Shown: positions 28,601 to 34,000 of the stretch, piece after piece
How the letters are laid out: every line of letters begins with the position of its first letter
How positions within the stretch are numbered: the stretch's first letter is position 1
Source: Flavobacteriaceae bacterium EG-1
Lineage (GTDB): Bacteria; Bacteroidota; Bacteroidia; Flavobacteriales; Flavobacteriaceae
Length of the DNA: 36,620 bases
Assembly: GCF_009649685.1 (NCBI RefSeq)
Contig: NZ_WJPK01000007.1
Location: forward strand, 1 to 36,620
Reading direction: 5' to 3'
Notes under the pieces: model-generated
What the model was told of the DNA's origin: nothing
What the model saw: the letters and a program-made list of their open reading frames with translations, nothing else
Database searches by the model: none
Program-made: the position numbers and the translations under genes

Positions 28601-29361
28601 TCTAGCAAAATTTCTCCGTCACGACGTGTCTCTTCGTCAATTATTGTTATAGAAGCCCCATGTAACAATGGTAAGAATGTTTCCATAACCATTGCGTCAA
28701 ATGAAATTGTAGTAACTGCAAATATTTTATCATTCTTATTTATACCGGGTTCTTTGCCCATAGAATAAACAAGATTAACTACATTCTTATGCGCAACTTG
28801 TACTCCTTTAGGGTTTCCAGTTGAACCCGACGTGTAGATTAAATAAGCAACACTTTTAGGGCTGATATTTAAGTGCAATGGGCTGGAAGAGAATGAATTA
28901 GAATTAGCAACTAAATCATCAACAATAATATTTTTTGCATTGTGTTTTAGATTTTTGTGTAATGCCGTGCAAATAAAGAAATCAGATTTAGAATCAGTAA
29001 TAATTAGTTCCATTCGTTTTGGAGGGTAGCCTGTATCTATTGGTAAATAGGCAGCTCCACATTGTAATACAGCGAATAATGAAATTATGAATTCTGGTGA
29101 TCTTTCTAATGAAATAGAAACAATTTGACCAGGTTTAAGTCCTTCCGAAATTAAATAATTTGCTGTTTGGTTAATTCTCTTTTGTAAATCACCATAACTA
29201 AGTTGCTTGTCTCTAAATTGTAACGCAATTGCATTTGGATATTGAGCTGACTTTTCTTCTAAGAGTTGATGAAGCGTAGTGTTCGGATAGTTTAAAACAG
29301 TACCGATTATTTTATTTTTATTAGAAGATTGCTGGTTATTCATATGGTTAGATGCAGGCAT
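22678..29361 (-). CDS. Hybrid NRPS-PKS with built-in aminotransferase: A-T-KS-AT-T-AMT
   Basis: A 2227-residue megasynthase. The adenylation domain (about 30-515) has YTSGSTGNPKG, NIYGPTET and a KIDLKK-type A10 Lys; its pocket reads D-A-M-W-I-G-I-V-C-K. The first carrier has Ser565 (GGTS). The ketosynthase (about 625-1048) has Cys795, His931 and His970, an intact triad. The acyltransferase (about 1145-1430) has GHSIGE (Ser1242) and HAFHS, the malonyl-CoA signature. The second carrier has Ser1568 (GLDSL). An Asn/Ser/Thr-rich linker (about 1605-1755) leads to a class III PLP aminotransferase (about 1765-2165) with YHG, FDEVITGFR and Lys2005 in TYGKVIGGG. No ketoreductase, dehydratase or enoylreductase is present, so the beta-ketone should be transaminated directly, as in mycosubtilin/iturin synthases. 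A tail PPVLGARLGIDKSGNPAW precedes the ATGA junction. I prefer the ATG at 29361; a TTG two codons upstream and an ATG at 29343 are alternatives. Confidence 0.95.
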   Translation of the reverse strand: MPASNHMNNQQSSNKNKIIGTVLNYPNTTLHQLLEEKSAQYPNAIALQFRDKQLSYGDLQKRINQTANYLISEGLKPGQIVSISLERSPEFIISLFAVLQCGAAYLPIDTGYPPKRMELIITDSKSDFFICTALHKNLKHNAKNIIVDDLVANSNSFSSSPLHLNISPKSVAYLIYTSGSTGNPKGVQVAHKNVVNLVYSMGKEPGINKNDKIFAVTTISFDAMVMETFLPLLHGASITIIDEETRRDGEILLEMALQEGITVMWGTPSIWQILIDSGWKKPLKLKALIGGEPVPKSLANELLGRCSEVWNIYGPTETTVCSILTKINETDNPISIGKPVANTQIHLLDENRNYVNEGEVGEIVIGGDGVSLGYLNRPKLTSEFFITNPFNLSSNNKLYLSGDLGKLLPNGQIQCLGRKDKQVKVRGHRIELGEIESVLSQLDAIKKSAVIVSDAIGKEPKLVAYLQSKNTIKDTLEVRAKLDEILPDYAIPSIFMWVDEFPVTINGKIDLKKLPKPVYVRPESAPLYKKPRTTLEINIAKIWSELLQIPTIGTDDNFFEMGGTSLLTQKVATQFRKQLNLKVPVTKIYQHPTIASLSNAIQSVSEVLDKPKLHNDIKTHPNNKDVAIIGMAARFPGALTIDQFWEVLRNGEETISFFSPEELDNAIPEYLRNDPLYVGARGVVPSAKKFDARFFGINPKLAEAMDPQQRLFLEIAWEALEESGHLPKHYKGSIGVYAGTGTNTYYKNNILPNKELINQIGHLLVNTVNEKDYIASRTAYHLNLKGPAVSVHSACSTSLLAIAEAVEAIRNGQCNIALAGGSSLTAPINSGHLYQEGSMLSSDGHCRSFDANAKGTVFSDGAGVILLKSLNAAKKDGDHIYGVIKGVGINNDGGGKGSFTAPSIEGQADAISRALNDANVSASSISYVETHGTATPLGDPIEMEGLNLAFGTQEKNGYCAIGSVKSNMGHCTAGAGVAGVIKTILSMNHRQIPASLGYSKPNPNIDFKNSPFYVNNELFEWKSESELRRAGISSFGVGGTNVHLVVEEFVMEPKESDSGRPLQILPWSAKTENSLIDYKQKLGAYIKSNSVNQLADVSYTLNMTRDDFIHRSFILAKSNKEATELLLNNEKTSTTSNILKEIPNEIVFLFPGQGAQYLQMGRALYENEIVFRNAVDTCAEILLKNIEIDIREIIFPEENTTDAENKLKDTKFTQPALFVIEYALAQLWLSWNIKPTVICGHSIGEFVAAHLAGIFNLEDALHLIATRGRLVSELPGGSMLTVRLTKNELIKILPEGLSIAAINSDRLCVVSGIDTDINNFILVLKEQKTPYQLLATSHAFHSTMMDPVLDTFNDEVDKIQLNKPKIPIVSTVTGKWLSDKEATSPTYWSDHLRSTVCFSQAIDTILDLEDVLLLEVGPGKALTTLTCQKKAAKLKPVISSLAIPKKHQDSYSELLNALGQLWLNGIEPNWTAFYKGQSRKKLRLPSYSFDRKHCWVDPIITKQPTQNIKTDKPTVVQTNGIEQTINNIAPMRKPIILNKISELIANASGIELEDSDINYSFLELGLDSLILTQIALTCKNEFKIPITFRQLNEEFGTPNLLAEHLDKNLPVDVLAPTPIETPAPLTEASPELNTPIANHNTTNNSNTALGLIAQQLQLLGKQVELLQGGTNTASTTNSSSNTNINKTPEKLSKQIPSTAILSDEEKIEHKKPFGAAPRIEKKSTDLNDSQMSFLEDLVKKYNSKTINSKNSSQNNRAFMADPRVVSGFKPLTKELIYPLVIEKSSGNRLWDLDGNEYIDALNGFGSCIFGHQPKFVTEALKNQIDLGYEVGPQHPLAGEVCKLLCEFTNHDRAALCNTGSEAVLGAMRIARTVTGRSLIVAFSRSYHGINDEGIVRGSKKLRTFPAAAGILPEAVQNMLILEYGTAESLQIIKERAHELAAVLVEPVQSRRPEFQPIEFIQEIRKITTESKSALIFDEVITGFRVHPGGFQALFNIKADLATYGKVIGGGLSIGAILGKQEYMDALDGGNWQYGDDSYPEVGVTYFAGTFVRHPLALAASKASLLHMKEQGPKLQENLTILTTNLAAELNLEFHHRNLPLEITHFSSLWRLNFKEEIPYSELLFVLLREKGIHIWDGFPCFITTAYTTDDINILIKAILDSLEEMMTAGFFQKTTTNCSSKLNSKPLSAVLNKPPVLGARLGIDKSGNPAWFISDKKKKGSYVKIKL

Positions 29362-29710
29362 GAACAATTTTATTTAGTTGCTAATCGAACTTTTTATTAG
29401 TGATTATTTTAAGTAATCAATAATTTTTAACGTTGGGGGATGTACTTGATTATATAAAATAGACTGAATGCTATTTACTTAGACCAATGAACTTTTAAAT
29501 TATTTTAATTGTCATATTTAATGACTAAGTATTATAATTCTTGGTTTTTTTAAATATTATTATTGGAAACGAGAACTAATGTATAAAGTATATGATGTAA
29601 CAGTAATTATAATCTTTATATTGTCAAAGTTCTCGATAATCAGTTTGTTTTTAGAAGATTAAACCTACAGTGTTTGTGAAGAAAATTTCGAAAAGGCACA
29701 AATTTATAAG
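29362..29710. promoter_or_regulatory. Divergent promoter region, NRPS-PKS / methyltransferase
   Basis: 349 bp between divergently transcribed genes, with no coding frame of note. On the plus strand TTG (29621-29623) and TCAGTTTG (29640-29647) resemble the Bacteroidota -33/-7 elements, with one mismatch and a slightly short 16-nt spacer. A widely spaced perfect inverted repeat (29570-29577/29628-29635) brackets this area. I could not find a convincing minus-strand promoter for the megasynthase genes. Both transcripts must nevertheless start here. Confidence 0.5.
29570..29635. repeat. 8-bp inverted repeat, 50-bp spacer
   Basis: CGAGAACT (29570-29577) and AGTTCTCG (29628-29635) are exact reverse complements. 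They flank the candidate -33 element of the methyltransferase promoter. The arms are unusually GC-rich for this AT-rich gap, which is why they stand out. A pair of half-sites for a regulator, or a leader hairpin, are possible. Confidence 0.4.
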
Positions 29711-30538
29711 ATGAAAGAAAAATTACGATATATTTTTGGTCGTTTATTGGTTAGAATAATGCCACGAAAAGCAGCAAGACTGGCTGAAACAGGCATGACA
29801 ATAGTTTTAAATGAAAATTTGTCTAAGATTGAATATCTGATGCGAGATGCAATTTTAAAGAAAGCAGAAAAAGACAAGGATTTTGATAATTTATCTGAAT
29901 TACATCGTAACTATTGGGTAAATAAAGGTGATGAATTGTTTGTAGAAACAGACGATATGTTCGAGAATGTTTTTCTGCCTAAATGGTCTTTCATTTTTGA
30001 CGAACTTGAAATAGAATTGTCTAAAGGTACCAGTGAGTTTAATACTTTGGTAGAAATTGGCACAGGTAATGGTAATGTTCTAAATTATTTAAGCAAAAAA
30101 TTTCTTCAAATTAATCGATTCGTAGGTATTGATTTAAGCGTTAAACAAATAGAAATAAATAGAGAAAAATTCCTATCGAATACAAAACTTGAGTTTGTTG
30201 CTGCAGATGCGGTTGATTGGGTAAAAAAAAATGGTGAAGATTATACAATTTTTGTTACCTCAGGGGGTGTTTTAGAATATTTTACGCAAGAAAATTTAAT
30301 GATGTTTTTGAAACAATTAAATACCTTGGGAAAAACTATCTTTATTGCTATTGAACCGATTGGTATAAAAGTGAATTTTGATATTGATTCAGATTCACAA
30401 ATTTATGGTCCTGAGCGTTCATTTTCTCATAATTATAAGAGGTTATTTGAAAATTCAGGATTTGAAATATGGCATTTCTCCAAGGTAAATCATGATAATG
30501 CTGATTGGTATTTTACGTTAATAGGAGCGGTTAATTAA
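29711..30538 (+). CDS. SAM-dependent class I methyltransferase
   Basis: A 275-residue protein with a Rossmann methyltransferase core. Motif I is LVEIGTGNGNVL at about residues 113-124, the SAM-ribose acidic region is FVGIDLS at about 137-143, and FVAADAVDWV is at about 162-171. FVTSGGVLEYF at about 181 occupies the motif IV area. The first 100 residues are basic and helical (RYIFGRLLVRIMPRKAARL) and may bind membrane or a partner. The family covers O-, N- and C-methylations, and the substrate cannot be read from the sequence. It is transcribed away from the NRPS-PKS genes and is a plausible tailoring enzyme for their product. Equally it could act on the polysaccharide, where terminal methylation can limit chain length. 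An ATG start with an A/T-rich leader is used. Confidence 0.85.
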   Translation: MKEKLRYIFGRLLVRIMPRKAARLAETGMTIVLNENLSKIEYLMRDAILKKAEKDKDFDNLSELHRNYWVNKGDELFVETDDMFENVFLPKWSFIFDELEIELSKGTSEFNTLVEIGTGNGNVLNYLSKKFLQINRFVGIDLSVKQIEINREKFLSNTKLEFVAADAVDWVKKNGEDYTIFVTSGGVLEYFTQENLMMFLKQLNTLGKTIFIAIEPIGIKVNFDIDSDSQIYGPERSFSHNYKRLFENSGFEIWHFSKVNHDNADWYFTLIGAVN

Positions 30539-30632
30539 GGATTGAAATATAAATCTTTCCAAAACTATATAAGTTTAATAATTATATTGAACTAAGTATT
30601 TATTCTTCGTATTTATGGTTTTTAACATATTC

Positions 30633-30657
30633 ATTTTTCAAAATTTCATTGAAAAAT
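30633..30657. repeat. Perfect 9-bp stem-loop
   Basis: ATTTTTCAA (30633-30641) and TTGAAAAAT (30649-30657) are exact reverse complements with a 7-nt loop. It lies about 95 bp after the methyltransferase stop. No T-run follows on either strand, so mRNA 3'-end protection is more plausible than termination, but the stem is almost all A/T. Confidence 0.3.
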
Positions 30658-30742
30658 TGAATGGAACTATGAAAATTCAAAATAGTTACTAAGCGTAATA
30701 AAAAACAGAAAAAGATTATATTATATGTAGGCAAAATCTTGT

Positions 30743-30767
30743 TAAAATCATTGATTTTATTTTTTTT
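30743..30767 (+). terminator. Intrinsic terminator-like hairpin after the methyltransferase
   Basis: TAAAATC (30743-30749) pairs with GATTTTA (30753-30759) across a 3-nt loop, followed by eight T (30760-30767). The geometry is that of a rho-independent terminator, although the stem has a single G:C pair and it sits 205 bp beyond the stop codon. It would separate the methyltransferase transcript from the adhesin gene. Confidence 0.4.
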
Positions 30768-30865
30768 ATAACAAAAAAGAGACTTTTCACATCAAAAAAA
30801 ATAGAGAGTCACAACAATTTTTTCGATAAACTACATATTAAATCATTCTTTGTACCTAGCTAAAG

Positions 30866-30911
30866 AACCATAATGATGTCATTTTGTTGGCATTCATTGA
30901 AAATTATGGTT
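30866..30911. repeat. Perfect 9-bp inverted repeat upstream of the adhesin
   Basis: AACCATAAT (30866-30874) and ATTATGGTT (30903-30911) are exact reverse complements with a 28-bp spacer. A smaller element, AATGA-TG-TCATT (30872-30883), overlaps the left arm. It is 22 bp before the first possible ATG (30933) and 130 bp before the preferred one (31041). An operator or a leader hairpin controlling the adhesin is possible. Confidence 0.4.
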
Positions 30912-31040
30912 ACAACATCCACATAAAAAACTATGAAACCTTTTACCCCCCTAAAATGGTCCAAGTTTGTTTTTGAGAATATTAAACAATACCGTGGTAT
31001 TGTTAACACACACGCTACTCTCAAATTCAAATTACAAATA

Positions 31041-34000
31041 ATGAATAGAACAACAATTTTGACATTGTTTTCTTTGTTTCTTTTTGTTACTGCCGGAATG
31101 GCTCAAATTGATACCAATCGATTTTATGTAACTATTGATCCAGAGGAACTAGGTACTTGCGGAGGGGCAAACAACTCTTTAGAGAACGTTTATATACTTG
31201 GTAAAAATGATAAGTGTCATGAGTTTAGTATAACTTTTGATCTTCCTCCTGGAATAGCATATGTTGCGAATACTGCCACAATTACTACCCAAAATGGTTC
31301 AGGTGATTTCGTATTGACCGAAGCTGGAACTGCGAATCAGCCAATTTTTAATATTCGAAGACCGAATGATGGAAATTGGGCTGTAGGAGATGAAGTTTAT
31401 TTTTCATTTGAACGCAGTGCAAATTGTGAAGCTGTTGAATTTTTGAATTCTGGGGGTATTTTTAAAGATGCTCATACAATCACTTTTGTTGATCTAGGAG
31501 GAAATCAGAGTGAAACTGATGATGATGTTACCATAGATTCATATACATTACGGGCAGCCTCATTAAATATTTCTTCAATTCCAACTACAAATGCAAACGT
31601 TGGAGAAACATATACAAGAAATATAACTTTAGCACAAGGAGGAAATGGCTGTACGGATAATTATACGTACTATGTTACTGTGGGTTCAGATGTGGACGAT
31701 GAATATCAGTTATCTTATGGGTCCTATGATTTAGAACCAATATCATCTTCGGGAGGGGTTTTTACCTATAATTTTGATATGACGGCCGCTCCATTTCTAT
31801 CAGTTGGAAATGCTGATGGTTGTTTTGATAATGGAGAATCAATTGTTTTAACAGAATCTTTTAGGGTAGACGATTGTATTGATACTGATATTTTACACAA
31901 TGCTTTTTGGGGTTGTTCAGCTGGTGAAACTTGTCAGGCAGCTCAACAACAAACAGGTTCTTTAAATTTTGGAGCAAATGTTCCAGAAATTAAATTAACA
32001 AAAGGAGGCGCCACAAGGGTAGAGTTATGTAATGCCGTTTCATATACAATTAAAATAGAAAACACAAAAACTGCTGTAGGTTCTATGGCAATAGATGTCG
32101 CCATTAATTTAGGTTTAGGACATAATACTTCTGAAATAACGGATCCTACAAGTAACCCACTTTGGGCATTTGATTTTCGTGATACTAGAAGTGTTTCAAA
32201 TTTTAGGTTTGGTTCAAATCCTTCTTTTCAGCCATCTTCGCTAGCGAGTGATACATACCCTACACGAGGTTCAGGTGAATCGGTTTACATACCAGCCGAT
32301 TTCTTTACATCAGACCCGGATGGGTTAAATTATGGACTTGATGATTTAGATAATGATGGTTATTACGATGATTTGCCTCCAGGAGAATTTACAGAATTAT
32401 CTTTTGATTTTGAAATAGACCCAAGAGATAATTGTGGTACAGGTAGATATGATTATATGGTGTGGGAACATACATATTTAGATGTCAACTTTAAAGATCA
32501 ATGTAAGAGTGATAGACTGCCAAAAAGGGTAGATTTTAACTATTTCAATATTATCAGAGATTACCAAAGTGTCACAGAAGTTGAGGCTCCGACTGATGTT
32601 ATAGATGGCCAAGATTTTACTGTAAGTATAGCCCCATCATTATATGTTGGAGGAACTGGCTATCCACTTTGCGATGGCGCAAATATGGGCTCAAATGACA
32701 CGGGATCGGAGTGGACGGTTTCAATTACTGTTCCCAATGGAATGACCTTACAGCCTTCGGCATCATCTGAGTTTACGCAAACAGGAAACGAAGTTACATA
32801 TACCACAACGAATATGACAAGTGGTCATTTTAAGGAATGGGTTAATTTTCCATTAACAGTAACATGTGGTCCGGGACTAAATGGTTTACAAACAATTCCT
32901 TATAAAACTAATTATAAATGTACAAGTGGTAGTGGAATTTGTTGGGATCAAGATATTCATTGCGGCTCAGTTCAAATATATGCTCATTGTCCTGGAGGAT
33001 GTGCAGGACCAGGTATTACAAGTTTCGATGCTAATAGGGTAACTGCAGGTTGGACTGATAATACTCAAAATACACAGGTTACTTTAGACAAGAACGTTCA
33101 TGAAACCAAAAAATATTTAGCTGGTGATACCATGAAATTGGTAACTACGGCAACTATAAACAATATTAGCCTTGATAATTTGTACTTAGACGTTGATTAT
33201 CACACTGCTGATAATGAGACAAAAGGTGCTGATATAATATCTTTTGTTGATGGAACAATAACCATTAAAGATTTATCTAGTACAACCGAAACAACTGCAA
33301 TAACAGTAGCGCCTATATTAACCACAAACGGTCCAAAAGATTATACTTTAACTTTTGATTTATCTTCATATAGAGACATAATAAACAATACGTATAATTA
33401 TGGTGAAGGTTTAGAAAGCGATGAAGTTGAAGTTGAGCTGAATTTTGTTTTTGCAAAAGATTTTGTAGATATTCAGTATTTAGAATTATCTGGCTTTAGA
33501 GGTGATTTTTATGCCTTTGCAGACCATCCAGCAAATACGGTTAGAATAAGTTGTGATACTTGGGGTGATCGTGCTTTTTACTCTCGTCCAAGAATTTATG
33601 GTAGTAATCAATCGCGTTCGGCCAATGGCTGCGAGTCAGAGACTGGAGTGCTATATTTTACCCATAATATGTCTCCAAGTGACATGTTTCCTAATGAATA
33701 TAGACCTCTTTCTAATTGGACTTCAACAATAGTAGATATTCCAGAGGGAGCGAGGTTTACTGGAAAAGTAACTTCAGTTAGTTTTGAAGGTGCATATTCC
33801 ACAGATTCAGGAGATTTTATAGCTACAGAAAATAATGGTCAAATTGTAATAACGCCCGGTCCAGGTTTTGTTAATCGGGATCAAAGAGCTTTACATTATC
33901 CAAGATTTTATGTAGAGTTTACGGGTACTTGTCTTTCGCCTGAGACAACAACATATGATTATACTATAAATTTTGATGAATTTGCATATGCGAGTCCGGA

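Larger units (their letters stand above)
30539..31040. other. 502-bp intergenic region before the adhesin gene
   Basis: No independent gene is evident. It contains a perfect 9-bp hairpin (30633-30657), a terminator-like hairpin with an oligo-T tail (30743-30767) and a perfect 9-bp inverted repeat just upstream of the adhesin (30866-30911). From 30933 an in-frame ATG opens 36 codons that run without a stop into the adhesin start at 31041, so its last 108 bp may be coding. Confidence 0.5.

Noticed and set aside
28337-28768. Plus-strand frame of 143 codons
   Set aside because: Antisense to conserved adenylation-domain motifs; coding evidence on the minus strand is decisive.
22678-29367. TTG at 29367 as the start of the hybrid megasynthase
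   Set aside because: An ATG lies only two codons further in with the same A/T-rich leader; ATG is preferred, though the difference is trivial.
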